Below the pieces are notes generated by a model. The model did not search any database. It worked only from the letters and a program-made list of their open reading frames with translations, and had not been told where the DNA came from. Of a DNA stretch of 64,000 bases, positions 1 to 9,943 are shown in pieces. Position 1 is the stretch's first letter, and each line of letters opens with the position of its first letter. A program made the position numbers and the translations under genes. This DNA is from Novacetimonas maltaceti (GTDB taxonomy: Bacteria; Pseudomonadota; Alphaproteobacteria; Acetobacterales; Acetobacteraceae): positions 34,128-98,127 of the forward strand of contig NZ_POTC01000009.1 of NCBI RefSeq assembly GCF_002906255.1, written 5' to 3'.

Positions 1-573
1 TTCCGCGATCAGGGCGGCATGCAGCGTGTAGTACCCGCCCAGCAGCCGATCCCCCTGCGCACGGGCCAGCGCCGCCAGCGCGTCATCCGTGCGCCCCATC
101 CCCTGCAGCGCCCACGCCCGCAGCAGGGGGCGGACGATGGTCATGATGGGATCGTCGGGGGCCTTTTCATAATGCTCCAGCGCCCCGGCCCAGTCCGACG
201 CGACGGCCGCGGCGTTGCCCATCACCAGTTCGGGCACCACGCCGGGCGGTTGCTGGCGCGCAAGGCGGGCGGCGTCGGGACTGCCGGCCAGGATGGAATA
301 CAGGAACGCGCGTTCGATAAAGGGCCGGTATGATGGCGCAAGTTGCGCCGCGCGGGTGAAGGTGCGCGCGGCCTCCGCATTGTCGCCCTCGCTCGCGGCG
401 ATGGTGGCGACCAGCACGTTTGTCGCAAGGCTCTGCGTCACGGTGGGGGTGGACGCCGGGCCTGAACGGGGGGACGCAGGGGCGGCGGCGTGCGTTTGGC
501 GGTTGGGAATAACGCCAAGCAGCGGTACAACAGCGCCAAGCAGCGCCACGCGCCAGAAACGGGAGGACAGCAT
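1..573 (-). CDS. TPR-type exported protein, truncated by the window edge
   Basis: The frame is open from an ATG at 573 to the left edge, giving 191 residues without a stop, so this is the N-terminal part of a longer protein. The first ~30 residues look like a signal peptide: Arg near the start, then a hydrophobic AVVPLLGV core, then an Ala-rich cleavage region. The rest is Ala-rich helical sequence with TPR-like phrases such as DNAEAARTFTRAAQLAPSY, ALEHYEKAPDDP and DDALAALARAQG. TPR proteins scaffold protein complexes; no partner can be inferred here. It diverges from the glycosylase gene at 697, leaving about 120 bp for both promoters. The TPR class is an inference from sequence periodicity. 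Confidence 0.7.
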   Translation of the reverse strand, partial: MLSSRFWRVALLGAVVPLLGVIPNRQTHAAAPASPRSGPASTPTVTQSLATNVLVATIAASEGDNAEAARTFTRAAQLAPSYRPFIERAFLYSILAGSPDAARLARQQPPGVVPELVMGNAAAVASDWAGALEHYEKAPDDPIMTIVRPLLRAWALQGMGRTDDALAALARAQGDRLLGGYYTLHAALIAE

Positions 574-696
574 GAAACCAGAATCTAGCGTGTGTGCGGC
601 GCGATGCCAAATCCCGCGCCCGTGCGCGGGCCCCATGGCCGCCGTGCCGCCGCCTGCCCCTGCAAATGCCCTGCCTGTCCGGGATGTATCCATCCG

Positions 697-1587
697 ATGA
701 GCGATTCCCTGTCCCTGTTGCAACTCTATGTGGAATGGGGCGCGGACGAGGCGCTGTCCCCTTTCCCCGTGGACCGTCTGGCCACGCCGCAGGCCAAACC
801 ACCCCCCCCCATACAGCGTGAGGCGGACAAGGGACATCATTTTTCCCATCAGCCCCCTTCCCCGGCCTCCGGCCCCGCGCGGCGCGCGCCCGCACGCCCC
901 GCCCCGCCGCCATCCGCCGCGACGATGGCCGAACGGGCCGCCGCCGATGCGCGCGCCTGCGCCGCGCGCGCCACCACGGTGGAGGAACTGCACGCCGCGA
1001 TGGCCGCGTTCGGGCATTGCGCCCTGCGTGACACCGCGACCCATACCGTCGCCCCGCAGGGTAGGCCCGGCGCGCATGTCATGGTGGTGGGCGAGGCCCC
1101 CGACGCGGACGAGGACCGCAGCGGCGTGGCGTTCTGTGGGGAGACGGGGCGCCTGACCGACCGGATGTTCGGCTCCATCGGCCTGTCGCGCGATCACCTG
1201 TTCCTTGCCCCCGTCATCGCCTGGCGGCCACCGGGGGGACGTCCGCCCTCGGCCATGGAGCTGAAATCATGCCTGCCATTCCTGCAACGCCTGATTGTGC
1301 TGGCCCGGCCACGGCGACTGATCCTGATGGGCAACATCCCCGTAGCCCTGCTGACGGGCGAGCGCATTACGGCGGCACGCGCACGCGGGCGGTGGCGCGA
1401 CATCACCGTGCCGCCAAACCTGTCCGAAACAGGCAACAATTCAGGCACAGCGCACGTTATCCCCGCATTGCCGATGCGCCACGCACAGCAGTTGCGCGCC
1501 AGTCCGACAGCACGCCGTGATGCGTGGAAAGACATGCTGGAGTTACGCAAAACGTTGCAGGAAGACGGATACAATCATGACGCGTAA
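697..1587 (+). CDS. Uracil-DNA glycosylase family protein (family 4-like)
   Basis: A 296-residue protein of the uracil-DNA glycosylase superfamily, which excises uracil from DNA to start base-excision repair. The core begins near residue 110 with CALRDTATHTV, then VMVVGEAPDADEDRSGVAF, the motif-1 region (usually GEAPG-DED-G-PF in family 4), and LTDRMFGSIGLSRDHLFLAPVIAWRPPGG further on. The second motif region is LILMGNIPVALL. The first ~95 residues are Pro/Ala-rich linker. I start at the ATG before SDSLSLLQ because upstream in-frame codons translate to Cys/Arg/Pro-rich sequence unlike coding DNA. The usual Gly after GEAP is Asp here, and few of the family-4 cluster cysteines are evident, so catalytic competence and the exact subfamily are less certain than the superfamily. 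Confidence 0.85.
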   Translation: MSDSLSLLQLYVEWGADEALSPFPVDRLATPQAKPPPPIQREADKGHHFSHQPPSPASGPARRAPARPAPPPSAATMAERAAADARACAARATTVEELHAAMAAFGHCALRDTATHTVAPQGRPGAHVMVVGEAPDADEDRSGVAFCGETGRLTDRMFGSIGLSRDHLFLAPVIAWRPPGGRPPSAMELKSCLPFLQRLIVLARPRRLILMGNIPVALLTGERITAARARGRWRDITVPPNLSETGNNSGTAHVIPALPMRHAQQLRASPTARRDAWKDMLELRKTLQEDGYNHDA

Positions 1588-1760
1588 TCATGATATATTA
1601 ACAGATGTCCATTCGTTAACAGCAGGTATATCAACCTGCATTTCAGGTCGTGTTTTCAAGGATATATTTCGGTTCCCATAACTGTTGTGAAATCTTATTG
1701 ATAAGCGTCCGACGCAATCGGGTTGCTTTCTTGCGCGCAAGGCCCTAAACCCCGCGAGCC

Positions 1761-3734
1761 ATGCGAGGGATAAATCATACCCCCCCCACCGCGGTAACCG
1801 CATTTCTGGCGGGTGCCGCATTCCTGGCAGGAGCAGCCTTCGCGCCGCTTCGTGCCCAATCGGTGGACCACAGGGCGCTGGATCCGGATGGATCAGCCCA
1901 GAGCGGCCACAACGAGGAAACAGCGCTTGCGCTCCCACGCTTCCCGACCAGGGGCGGGGGCAGCGTCAGCCTGCCGCGCCTCCTTGCGCCTGACGACGCG
2001 GCCCGCATCCGCAAGGTTTTCGCCCTGCAGCGCGAGGGCCATTTCGACGCCGCCATCAGCCAGACCGCCAGCATCCATGACGACCTGCTGCTTGGCGACC
2101 TTCTGGCCGCGCGCTACCTGAACCCCGCCTATCATCCCAGTGCCGGGCAGTTGCGCATGTGGCTGCGGACGTTCTCTTCGCTGTCGGATTCCCCGGCCAT
2201 CCACGCCCTGCTTGCGGCGCAGACGCCGCGGGGAACCCCGCTGCCGCCCGCGCCGCCCGACATCGCGCTGGGCAGCGTACGGGCCCCCGCGCACGTCCAC
2301 CTGCCGGAGGAGGACGACCCCTCCCTGCGGGTCTTCACCCGCAACAGCCTGCTGGACCATACGGTGCGTGAACGCGCGTCACAGGGCGTCAAGGGCGCAC
2401 GCAGCGCGCTGCACCTGATCCAGACCACGCCGGGCCTGAACGACCTGTATGCCGCCCACCTGCGGACCGAGGTCGCGATGACCCTGTTCAGCGCGGGTGA
2501 AAACCGCCTCGCCCTGAGCATCGCGCGTGAGGCGTTCGAGACATCCTCCGGCCGCCTCGGCCTTGCGGGCTATGTCGCGGGCCTCGCGGCCTGGCGGCAG
2601 GGACGCCCCGACCAGGCCGAACCGATGTTCGAGGCCGCGTCGCGCGCGCCCCTGACACCGGGCAGCATCCGTGCGGGCGCCGCCTTCTGGGCCGCGCGTT
2701 CGCACCGCGCGGTGGGCGATGTCGCGGCGTATGAGCCGTGGCTGCATCGCGCCGCCGCCGCCCCGCACACATTCTATGGCATGCTGGCCAGCCAGGCGCT
2801 GGGCCTGCGTCATGCCGCCCCCACCCACTCCGGCACGATCGGGGACGGGGCATCCATGTCGCTGGCCGATGACCGGCACCCACTGCATGAAGGCACCCCG
2901 GTGCTGGGTGAAATCGACGTGGAGGCCGTCGCCGCGACGCCTGCCGGACGCAGGGCCTTCGCCCTGGCGCAGGTGGGCGAGAACGCGCGCGCGGAGGCCA
3001 CCCTGCGCCGCCTGTGGCCCGATGTGCAGAACGACGCCGCGCTATGCCGCTCCCTCCAGCTTGTGGCGGACGCCATGGGCATGAAGGAACTGGCGTCGCA
3101 GATGGCGCTGCTGATCCAGTCGCAGGCAGGGGACCAGTCGGACCGCGAGACGCGTTTCCCCCTGCCGCCGCTGCATCCTGACCACGGGTTCCGCATGGAC
3201 CCGGCGCTGGTGTATGCGCTGACACGGCTGGAATCCAATTTCGATGCCAATGCGGTATCCGGTTCCGGGGCGCACGGCCTGATGCAGGTGATGCCGGTGA
3301 CGGCGGGCTTTGTCACCCACAGCGGCATGGACTATGCCGGGCGTCCGGCGGCCCTGCATGACCCCGGCCACAACCTGGAGATCGGGCAGCTTTACGTCCT
3401 TTACCTGGCGCAGCTTTCGACCCAGCATCCGGGGCCACATGCACCGGCCGGGGGTGACCTGATCCGCATGCTCGCCAGTTACAACGCCGGGCCATCCGCC
3501 ATCGCCCGCCGCGCCGCCAACGGCACGGACGAGGCCGATGACCCGCTGCTGTATATCGAGCAGTTGCCCAATAACGAGACCCGCGACTATGTCCGTCGCG
3601 CCTTCACCTACCTGTGGATCTATGCCGACCGGCTCCGCCTGCCCTCCCCGTCGCTGGAAACGCTGGCCCGCAATGAATGGCCTGCCTTCAGCGCCGAGCA
3701 GACCCTTGCACACGGGTCGCGCACGATCCACTGA
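1761..3734 (+). CDS. Soluble lytic murein transglycosylase (GH23, Slt type)
   Basis: A 657-residue exported enzyme that cleaves the MurNAc-GlcNAc bond of peptidoglycan to leave 1,6-anhydro-MurNAc ends. A signal peptide (two AFLAGAA repeats, cleavage near LRAQS) occupies residues 1-33. Residues ~80-450 are the helical superhelix typical of Slt70 proteins. The catalytic domain starts near residue 475: ALTRLESNFDANAVSGSGA carries the catalytic Glu of the ES motif, followed by GLMQVM and the late YNAGPSAIARR motif. Length matches the Slt family. It is preceded by ~170 bp of AT-richer DNA likely to hold its promoter, and converges with the HlyC/CorC gene. No clear Shine-Dalgarno precedes the ATG; I keep it because it gives the complete signal peptide. 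Confidence 0.92.
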   Translation: MRGINHTPPTAVTAFLAGAAFLAGAAFAPLRAQSVDHRALDPDGSAQSGHNEETALALPRFPTRGGGSVSLPRLLAPDDAARIRKVFALQREGHFDAAISQTASIHDDLLLGDLLAARYLNPAYHPSAGQLRMWLRTFSSLSDSPAIHALLAAQTPRGTPLPPAPPDIALGSVRAPAHVHLPEEDDPSLRVFTRNSLLDHTVRERASQGVKGARSALHLIQTTPGLNDLYAAHLRTEVAMTLFSAGENRLALSIAREAFETSSGRLGLAGYVAGLAAWRQGRPDQAEPMFEAASRAPLTPGSIRAGAAFWAARSHRAVGDVAAYEPWLHRAAAAPHTFYGMLASQALGLRHAAPTHSGTIGDGASMSLADDRHPLHEGTPVLGEIDVEAVAATPAGRRAFALAQVGENARAEATLRRLWPDVQNDAALCRSLQLVADAMGMKELASQMALLIQSQAGDQSDRETRFPLPPLHPDHGFRMDPALVYALTRLESNFDANAVSGSGAHGLMQVMPVTAGFVTHSGMDYAGRPAALHDPGHNLEIGQLYVLYLAQLSTQHPGPHAPAGGDLIRMLASYNAGPSAIARRAANGTDEADDPLLYIEQLPNNETRDYVRRAFTYLWIYADRLRLPSPSLETLARNEWPAFSAEQTLAHGSRTIH

Positions 3735-3824
3735 CCCCCTCTCTGCCTGCCCGTCATGAAAGACCATGCGGGCAGGCGAAGGCCGGACGCTGCCCGGACC
3801 CGGCAGCCCCCCCGTTTCACCGAC

Positions 3825-3957
3825 AAGTCATGGTTTCCAAAGGGCAATGCCCTTTGGCGGGTTTCAGGGCAGCGCCCTGAGGGTCACAACCAACCCTTAA
3901 CGACAACACAGCCTTCCCAAAGGGCATTGCCCTTTGGTTCGGGGGCAATGCCCCCGG
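3825..3957 (-). repeat. Family A structured repeat, two partial reverse copies
   Basis: Two pieces in reverse orientation: 3825-3882 holds the conserved linker end, the CCAAAGGGCAATGCCCTTTGG hairpin and the CAGGGCAGCGCCCTG hairpin; 3912-3957 repeats the AAAGGGCATTGCCCTTT stem followed by GGGGGCAATGCCCCC. The downstream half (GCAGGGA stem and CCGGG stem) is absent. It lies between the convergent slt and HlyC/CorC genes. Confidence 0.8.
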
Positions 3958-3964
3958 AACGACC

Positions 3965-5254
3965 TCAGTTCTCAGCCAGCACCTGACGGCTGGCGCGCAC
4001 GCGCACCACGCGCCGCCCCTCCATTTCCAGCACCTCAAACAGCCATCCGGAAAACACGACCTTGTCGCCGCACGCGGGCACACGCCGCAGCAGCGCGAGG
4101 ATCAGGCCGCCCAGCGTGTGATAGCTGCCTTCCGCCGGCAGGTCCGACAGGTCCAGCCTGTGCTTGACCTCATCAGCAGGCATCGACCCGTCAAGCACCA
4201 GCACATTGTCATGGGCGATCCGCTGCGGCGGGGTGCTGCCGGGTTCGTGCTGCTCACCCACGATGGCGCCGAACAGGTCGGAGGAAGTGACGATTCCCTC
4301 GAACGAGCCATATTCATCCAGCACCAGCGCCAGTCCCAGCGGCGACGACCGCATCCGGTCCAGCATGTCGAACGCCGACAGCGTATCCGGCACGGAAATG
4401 GGACGCCTCAGCCCGGCCTCGACCGAGGGACTCTTGCCATCAAGGAAGCGGTCCAGCATGTCCTTGGCCAGGATGACGCCCACCGGATTGTCCACGCCCC
4501 CGTCACAGACCACGATGCGTGAATAGGTGGTGGAACGCAGGATGCGCAGCAGCTCCGCGCGTGGGACATGGCGCTCGATCCAGCACAGTTCGGTGCGCGG
4601 CGTCATGATCGCGCGCACGGGCCGGTCCGCCATGCGCAGCAGGCGCTCGATCATGTCCCGCTCCTCCTGCTCCAGCACGCCCGCCTGCGCACCCTCGGCG
4701 ATGTAGGCGCGCAGTTCCTCTTCCGTCAGGGCCGTGCTGGCATTCGCGCTGACCCGCATCAGGCGCAGCACCAGTTCCGATGCCCGCCCCAGCAGCCAGA
4801 CCACCGGGCGTGAAATCCAGGCGAGTCCCTCCAGCGGCAGGGCAAGGCGGGCGGCAATCTGTTCAGGCTGGCGCAGGGCGATCTGCTTTGGCACCAGTTC
4901 GCCCCCCACCAGCATGATGGCGGTGATGCTGCTGACGACCACGGTCATCGAGATCTCGCTGGCGAACGGGGCAAGGCGCGGGAAATGCAGCAGCCAGTGC
5001 GTCATCCGCGCCTCGATGCTGGTGCCGCCGAACGTGCCCTCCAGAATCGAGACAAGGGTCATCCCGACCTGCACCGTCGGCAGGAAACCCTGCGGGTCGT
5101 TCGCCAGTTTCAGCGCCCGGTCCGCCCCCTTGACCCCGGCCTTCGACATGACCGCAAGGCGCGCGCGCCGTGCGGAAATCAGCGCCAGTTCCCCCATCGC
5201 GAACACACCGTTGAGGAGAACAAGGCAGAATATGATAATCAGGGAAACAAGCAT
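3965..5254 (-). CDS. HlyC/CorC (CNNM) family membrane protein with CBS pair
   Basis: A 429-residue protein with the hemolysin-C/CorC architecture. An N-terminal CNNM/DUF21 membrane domain (residues ~1-190) opens with a hydrophobic segment, then the signature GELALISARRARL, and later EGTFGG and GELVPKQIALRQPE. A CBS-domain pair follows (about 205-330, including IMTPRTELCWIERH and VLDEYGSFEGIVTSSDL). A C-terminal CorC_HlyC transporter-associated domain spans about 345-425 (GSYHTLGGLILALLRRVPACGDKV). Family members are linked to magnesium/cobalt transport or efflux; hemolysis is a historical label. The ATG at 5254 gives a standard N-terminus. The gene stands alone, convergent with slt and ~190 bp from hpnH. 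Confidence 0.9.
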   Translation of the reverse strand: MLVSLIIIFCLVLLNGVFAMGELALISARRARLAVMSKAGVKGADRALKLANDPQGFLPTVQVGMTLVSILEGTFGGTSIEARMTHWLLHFPRLAPFASEISMTVVVSSITAIMLVGGELVPKQIALRQPEQIAARLALPLEGLAWISRPVVWLLGRASELVLRLMRVSANASTALTEEELRAYIAEGAQAGVLEQEERDMIERLLRMADRPVRAIMTPRTELCWIERHVPRAELLRILRSTTYSRIVVCDGGVDNPVGVILAKDMLDRFLDGKSPSVEAGLRRPISVPDTLSAFDMLDRMRSSPLGLALVLDEYGSFEGIVTSSDLFGAIVGEQHEPGSTPPQRIAHDNVLVLDGSMPADEVKHRLDLSDLPAEGSYHTLGGLILALLRRVPACGDKVVFSGWLFEVLEMEGRRVVRVRASRQVLAEN

Positions 5255-5372
5255 GATGCCGCGATCCTAGAGCATATCGCGCGCGTCGATGACACCCGAA
5301 ATCATGCGCATCCCGAACCCAGACCGAATCGGTCCCGATTCGCAGCCGGCCGGTTTCATGCGCCAGATACAG

Positions 5373-5398
5373 AAATGGCGGGGACATGCCCCGCCATT
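5373..5398 (-). terminator. Hairpin downstream of hpnH
   Basis: AATGGCGGGG-N-CCCCGCCATT stem about 45 bp after the hpnH stop, with only a short T-rich tail on the minus strand. A weak rho-independent terminator or 3'-end stabiliser. Confidence 0.5.
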
Positions 5399-5443
5399 CC
5401 GTTACTTTTTCCGTCCTGCTCCACGCCCTCAGGGGGCATGGGA

Positions 5444-6625
5444 TCAGTCGGCGGCGGCCGCCGTTTCCGGCTGCGCGGACACCTTGTTCACGCGCGGGGG
5501 GGCTGCCGGCTTCTTGCGGGCCGCCAGTTCCTCCATCTTCGCATCGACATGCTGCGTGAAGACGTATTCCGCGGGCCGCTGGTTCGCCAGAGAGATTTCC
5601 GGCACCATCGGCTTTTCCGTTTCCGGCCCGAACAGCGCGACCTTGGCGATGTGCCACGGGCGACGCACCGCATCCATCACCGCCGTCGATTCGTAGCCCG
5701 AATGGACCATGCAGTCGGCGCACTTTTCATAGTTGCCGGTGCCGTACGAATCCCAGTTCGTGTCGGCCATCAGCTCTTCAAAGCTCTTGGCGTAGCCTTC
5801 ACCCAGCAGGTAGCACGGGCGCTGCCAGCCAAAGACGTTGCGCAGCGGCTTGCCCCACGGGGTGCAGTGGTACTGCTCGTTCCCGGCAAGGAAGTTCAGG
5901 AACAGCGGCGACTGCGTGAAGCGCCACTTCTTGCCCTTGCCCAGGCGGAAGATGTCGCGGAACAGCTGCTTCGTCTTCTGGCGGTTCAGGAAGTGTTCCT
6001 GATCCGGCGCGCGTTCGTAGGCATAGCCCGGGGCGGTCATGATGCCGTCCACGCCCATCGCCATCACCTCGTCAAAGAACGCGGCGACACGCTTGGGGTC
6101 CGCGCCATCGAACAGGGTGCAGTTGATGGACACGCGGAACCCGCGCGCCTTCGCCTTCTTGATGGCCGCGACGGCGCGTTCGTACACGCCTTCCTGGCAG
6201 ACGGAGGCGTCGTGCATCGCCGGGTCGCCATCCAGATGCACATCCCACGAGAAGAAGGGGCTCGGCTCATAATCGTCGAGCTTCTTTTCCAGCAGCAGCG
6301 CATTGGTGCAGAGATAGACGTATTTCTTGCGCGCGATCAGCTGGCGGATGATTTCCGGCATTTCCTTGTGCAGCAGCGGCTCACCACCGGCCACGGCGAT
6401 GACGGGGGCGCCTGCCTCCGTATCCGCGTCGAGGCATTCCTGCACGGTCATGCGCTGATTGAGGATCTGCGCGGGATAATCGATCTTGCCGCAGCCCGCG
6501 CATGCAAGGTTGCAGCGGAACAACGGTTCGAGCATCAGCACGAGCGGATAGCGCTTGCGGCGCGTCAGGTGCTGTTTGACGACGTAGGCGCCCACCCGGA
6601 CGGCCTGCATAATAGGAACGGCCAT
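5444..6625 (-). CDS. hpnH: HpnH, adenosyl-hopene transferase (radical SAM)
   Basis: HpnH adds a 5'-deoxyadenosyl radical to the hopene side chain, giving adenosylhopane, the first committed step to C35 bacteriohopanepolyols. The 393-residue protein opens MAVPIMQAVRVGAYVVKQ, as HpnH orthologues do. The radical-SAM cluster motif is FRCNLACAGC (Cys38, Cys42, Cys45), followed by the SAM-binding GGEPLLH segment. The C-terminal ~35 residues are a Lys/Ala-rich tail. The start at 6625 is supported by an AGGAG about 10 nt upstream. The gene diverges from the dxs-hpnM-hpnI-hpnJ-hpnK run across ~450 bp. Squalene-hopene cyclase and hpnG are not in this window and must lie elsewhere. Confidence 0.96.
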   Translation of the reverse strand: MAVPIMQAVRVGAYVVKQHLTRRKRYPLVLMLEPLFRCNLACAGCGKIDYPAQILNQRMTVQECLDADTEAGAPVIAVAGGEPLLHKEMPEIIRQLIARKKYVYLCTNALLLEKKLDDYEPSPFFSWDVHLDGDPAMHDASVCQEGVYERAVAAIKKAKARGFRVSINCTLFDGADPKRVAAFFDEVMAMGVDGIMTAPGYAYERAPDQEHFLNRQKTKQLFRDIFRLGKGKKWRFTQSPLFLNFLAGNEQYHCTPWGKPLRNVFGWQRPCYLLGEGYAKSFEELMADTNWDSYGTGNYEKCADCMVHSGYESTAVMDAVRRPWHIAKVALFGPETEKPMVPEISLANQRPAEYVFTQHVDAKMEELAARKKPAAPPRVNKVSAQPETAAAAD

Positions 6626-6965
6626 GAAACCTCTGCTCCTGCACCGGCGGACAGACGCCGGTCTTGATTCCAAATCATGTAGTCCGGACTATGGACACGT
6701 CCGATCGCAAGAAAACAACCCCGACAGGTGTCAGCCGTGCATCAAGAACATGGCGAGGTTGCGGAGTTGTTACGACACATGAACACTTTGGCGGCTGTAT
6801 AGGACAAAAAACATCCTGTATTCAATTGCTATCGTATGGGGTGTGGCGAATTCACAACACACGGGGATTTAGTATTTATCCACCCTTGCCATAACGTGCG
6901 CAAGGGGCGAACACCTTGCGGTCGTCATGAATGACCATGACCATGTCGCATGATACCCGATCGCC
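6626..6965. promoter_or_regulatory. Divergent hpnH/dxs intergenic region
   Basis: About 340 bp, AT-richer than its flanks, with no convincing gene. It contains a perfect 12-bp palindrome TAGTCCGGACTA at 6680-6691, ~55 bp upstream of the hpnH start, and A/T-rich DNA at 6800-6880. It presumably holds both divergent promoters; I could not assign -35/-10 boxes confidently. Confidence 0.45.
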
Positions 6966-7079
6966 ATGACCGCCGCCCGCCCCGTGCGCGCGGCCCGTGA
7001 CGCCGGGCATGAGGCGGCCGACCAAGAAACCGGTTCAGGGTCTGACCCGTTTCCCCGGACAGATCCCGACAAAGCATAA
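6966..7079 (+). CDS. Possible 37-residue leader ORF abutting dxs
   Basis: ATG at 6966 opens 37 codons (begins MTAARPVRAARDAGHEA, ends DPDKA). Its TAA at 7077-7079 is followed immediately by the ATG of dxs at 7080. The zero-gap arrangement would allow translational coupling. The composition is compatible with either a real small peptide or chance in GC-rich DNA, and no clear ribosome-binding site is seen. I recognise no homologue. Treat as speculative. Confidence 0.2.
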   Translation: MTAARPVRAARDAGHEAADQETGSGSDPFPRTDPDKA

Positions 7080-9215
7080 ATGGACGCGACCATCATGGAC
7101 CAGCCGAAGGCAGCCCCCAAGCACGACGCCCCCCCGTCTGCGGCTTCGCCAGCAGGTACTCCTGGGGGATCTGCCGACGCTTCTGCCGGAACCCCGCCCA
7201 AGGCGGACACATGGGGGGCGATCCCGACGCTGGGGCGTTTTCCGCAACTGGACCGTGTGCGCTACCCGCATGACATGCGCAACCTTTCAGTGGAGCAGTT
7301 GAAGGCGCTTGCGGACGAACTGCGGGCGGAGACGATCGACACGGTCTCCACCACCAGCGGGCACCTTGGCGCGTCGCTGGGCGTTGTGGAACTGACGGTC
7401 GCGCTGCATGCCGTGTTCGACACGCCCGATGACCGCGTGATCTGGGATGTCGGCCACCAGACCTACCCGCACAAGATCCTGACCGGGCGGCGCGACCGCA
7501 TCCGCACCCTGCGCCAGCCGGGCGGCCTTTCGGGCTTCACCCGCCGCAGCGAGAGCGAATACGACCCGTTCGGCGCGGCGCATTCCTCCACCTCCATTTC
7601 CGCGGGGCTTGGCATGGCGGTGGCGCACCACCTGCGCGCCGAACATGACCCCTCCTACCGCGAACGCAACGTCATCGCGGTGATCGGCGATGGCTCCATC
7701 TCCGCCGGCATGGCGTACGAGGCGATGAACAACGCCTCGCATTGCGGCCCGGGCGCGGAGCGGCTGATCGTCATCCTCAATGACAACGAGATGTCGATCG
7801 CGCCCCCCGTCGGCGCGATGTCGAGCTACCTTTCGCGGCTGATGTCCTCGCGCAAGTTCCTCAGCCTGCGCGACCTTGCCGCCAAGATGGCAAAGCGCCT
7901 GCCCGACCGGCTGGAGCGCACGGCGAAGAAGGCCGACGAATACGCGCGCGGCATCATCACCGGCGGCACGCTGTTCGAGGAACTCGGCTTTTACTATGTC
8001 GGCCCGGTCGATGGCCATGACATGACGCAGCTTGTCCAGATCCTGCGCAACCTGCGCGACGCGGACGACCTCGGCCCCGTGCTGCTGCATGTCATAACAG
8101 AGAAGGGGCGTGGCTATACCCCTGCCGAATCGGCGGGTGACAAGTACCATGCCGTCGCCAAGTTCAACGTCGTCACCGGCGAGCAGAAGAAAGGCCCCGC
8201 CGGGCCGCCGTCCTACACGTCCGTCTTCTCGCGCGAGCTGCTGCGCCAGGCGGAGGCGGATGACCGGATCGTGGCGATCACGGCGGCGATGCCGTCGGGC
8301 ACGGGCCTCGACAAGTTCGCCAAGGCGTTCCCCGACCGCTTCTTTGACGTCGGCATTGCCGAACAGCATGCCGTGACGTTCGCCGCCGGCCTTGCGACCG
8401 AGGGGATGCGCCCGTTCTGCGCGATCTATTCCACATTCCTGCAGCGCGCCTATGACCAGGTGATGCATGACGTGGTGCTGCAGAACCTGCCGGTGCGCTT
8501 CGCCATCGACCGCGCGGGCCTTGTCGGCGCGGACGGCGCGACGCATGCTGGCGCGTTCGACCTGAACTACCTCGGCTGCCTGCCGGGCATCACCATCATG
8601 GCGCCGAGTGACGAGCTGGAACTGCTCAACATGACCACGACGGCGGCGGCGTTTGACGAGGGGCCGATCGCCCTGCGCTACCCGCGCGGCGGCGGGTTCG
8701 GCCTCGACCTGCCGGCGGCGGGCAGCGTGATGGAGATCGGGCGCGGGCGCATCGTGCGCGAGATGACGCGCCAGTCCGGGCCGGAACGCGGCGGGATCGC
8801 GATCCTATCGCTCGGCCCGCGCCTGGCCGAGGCGCTGAAGGCCGCCGACATGCTGGCGGCGCAGGGGCTGTCGCCCACGGTGGCGGACGCGCGCTTCGCC
8901 AAGCCGCTGGACACCGCGCTGATCGAGCAGCTGGCGCGCAACCATGCCGTGCTGATCACCATCGAGGAAGGCGCCCCCGGCGGGTTCGGCGCGTTCGTGA
9001 TGATGCACCTTGCGAAAACCGGCCTGCTGGACCGCGTGCGTTTCCGCCCCATGGCCCTGCCCGACCGCTTCATCGACCACAACACCCAGACCGCCCAGTA
9101 TCACGAGGCAGGCCTCGATGCGCAGGCGATCACCAATACCGCGCTGGAAGCGCTGGGTGTCGGAATCAGCATGACCCAGCCCTTGCTAAAGACGGCAATC
9201 GGACCGAAATCATGA
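7080..9215 (+). CDS. dxs: 1-deoxy-D-xylulose-5-phosphate synthase
   Basis: Condenses pyruvate and glyceraldehyde-3-phosphate to 1-deoxyxylulose-5-phosphate, the entry step of the MEP isoprenoid pathway that feeds squalene and hopanoids; it uses thiamine diphosphate and Mg2+. The thiamine-diphosphate/metal motif [17 protein letters not shown] lies near residue 203, and the catalytic Glu of the transketolase-like pyrimidine-binding domain is in [15 protein letters not shown] near residue 428. [11 protein letters not shown] and a C-terminal transketolase domain complete the fold. At 711 residues it is longer than the usual ~640 because of a Pro/Ala-rich N-terminal extension of ~45 residues; canonical sequence starts around [20 protein letters not shown] codons at 7080 and 7095 both fit. 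It overlaps hpnM by 4 nt (ATGA), so the two are co-translated. Confidence 0.96.
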   Translation: MDATIMDQPKAAPKHDAPPSAASPAGTPGGSADASAGTPPKADTWGAIPTLGRFPQLDRVRYPHDMRNLSVEQLKALADELRAETIDTVSTTSGHLGASLGVVELTVALHAVFDTPDDRVIWDVGHQTYPHKILTGRRDRIRTLRQPGGLSGFTRRSESEYDPFGAAHSSTSISAGLGMAVAHHLRAEHDPSYRERNVIAVIGDGSISAGMAYEAMNNASHCGPGAERLIVILNDNEMSIAPPVGAMSSYLSRLMSSRKFLSLRDLAAKMAKRLPDRLERTAKKADEYARGIITGGTLFEELGFYYVGPVDGHDMTQLVQILRNLRDADDLGPVLLHVITEKGRGYTPAESAGDKYHAVAKFNVVTGEQKKGPAGPPSYTSVFSRELLRQAEADDRIVAITAAMPSGTGLDKFAKAFPDRFFDVGIAEQHAVTFAAGLATEGMRPFCAIYSTFLQRAYDQVMHDVVLQNLPVRFAIDRAGLVGADGATHAGAFDLNYLGCLPGITIMAPSDELELLNMTTTAAAFDEGPIALRYPRGGGFGLDLPAAGSVMEIGRGRIVREMTRQSGPERGGIAILSLGPRLAEALKAADMLAAQGLSPTVADARFAKPLDTALIEQLARNHAVLITIEEGAPGGFGAFVMMHLAKTGLLDRVRFRPMALPDRFIDHNTQTAQYHEAGLDAQAITNTALEALGVGISMTQPLLKTAIGPKS

Positions 9216-9877
9216 TCATTATGAAACATGTCCTGAAAACAACGTCTCTGGCGCTGTGCGCCGGGCTGGTGGCAGCGTCGGCGCTCCCGGCCCTGCCGTC
9301 CTTCACTCCTTCGGCGCATGCGGCCGCGGCCGCATCCGACCCGCAGGCCCCCATCAAGGCGCTTTACGCCGAACTGACCCGCATCGAGGCCAAGAACAGC
9401 GGTTCGTTCGACCAGCGTGCGCAGGAACTCGGCCCGGTCATCGACCGCGTGTATGACCTGGAGGCGATCCTGTCCTCCTCCATCGGTCCGCACTACGCCA
9501 CGCTGTCGCCGGACCAGAAGCAGGTGCTGCTGTCCACGTTCCGCCAGTTCACGATCGCCCGCAACCTCTCCAGCTTCAAGCCCGGCACCGACGCCCGCTT
9601 CACCATCAACCCCGCAGTCCGTGACGCGCCCGTGGGCGGCAACAAGATTGTCGATACCCAGATCGGGTCATCGGACGACCCGTCCGGCACGGCGGTCAAT
9701 TACGTCATGCACATGAACGGGGCGAAGGGGTACCAGGTGGTTGACGTGCTGCTCAATGGCAACATCAGCCAGGTCGGCATGCAGCATTCCGATTTCCGCT
9801 CCGCACTGGCTGGCGGGAATGTGCAAAACCTGATCGATCTGTTACAGAAGAAGATCAAGGTCTTTTCGGCCGGATGA
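9212..9877 (+). CDS. hpnM: HpnM, hopanoid-associated MlaC-family periplasmic protein
   Basis: A 221-residue exported protein with a signal peptide (basic start, [17 protein letters not shown] core, likely cleavage after AHAAA). The mature part has the MlaC/Ttg2D (toluene-tolerance) layout: [17 protein letters not shown], then [20 protein letters not shown], a central strand-rich segment with [16 protein letters not shown], and a closing [13 protein letters not shown]. MlaC proteins carry single phospholipids across the periplasm; HpnM members are found in hopanoid clusters and are thought to help move hopanoids to the outer membrane. The usual RND-type partner HpnN is not in this window. Start codon overlaps the dxs stop. 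Confidence 0.9.
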   Translation: MIIMKHVLKTTSLALCAGLVAASALPALPSFTPSAHAAAAASDPQAPIKALYAELTRIEAKNSGSFDQRAQELGPVIDRVYDLEAILSSSIGPHYATLSPDQKQVLLSTFRQFTIARNLSSFKPGTDARFTINPAVRDAPVGGNKIVDTQIGSSDDPSGTAVNYVMHMNGAKGYQVVDVLLNGNISQVGMQHSDFRSALAGGNVQNLIDLLQKKIKVFSAG

Positions 9878-9943
9878 CCCAGGCTTCGGGTTACGGACCG
9901 GATCACCGATGTTATATCATGCACGCGCGACCCAGCCGGAAAG

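Noticed and set aside
4985..6667. 560-codon plus-strand frame over hpnH
   Set aside because: Antisense to hpnH and the HlyC/CorC gene; His/Arg-rich and lacking any recognisable domain.
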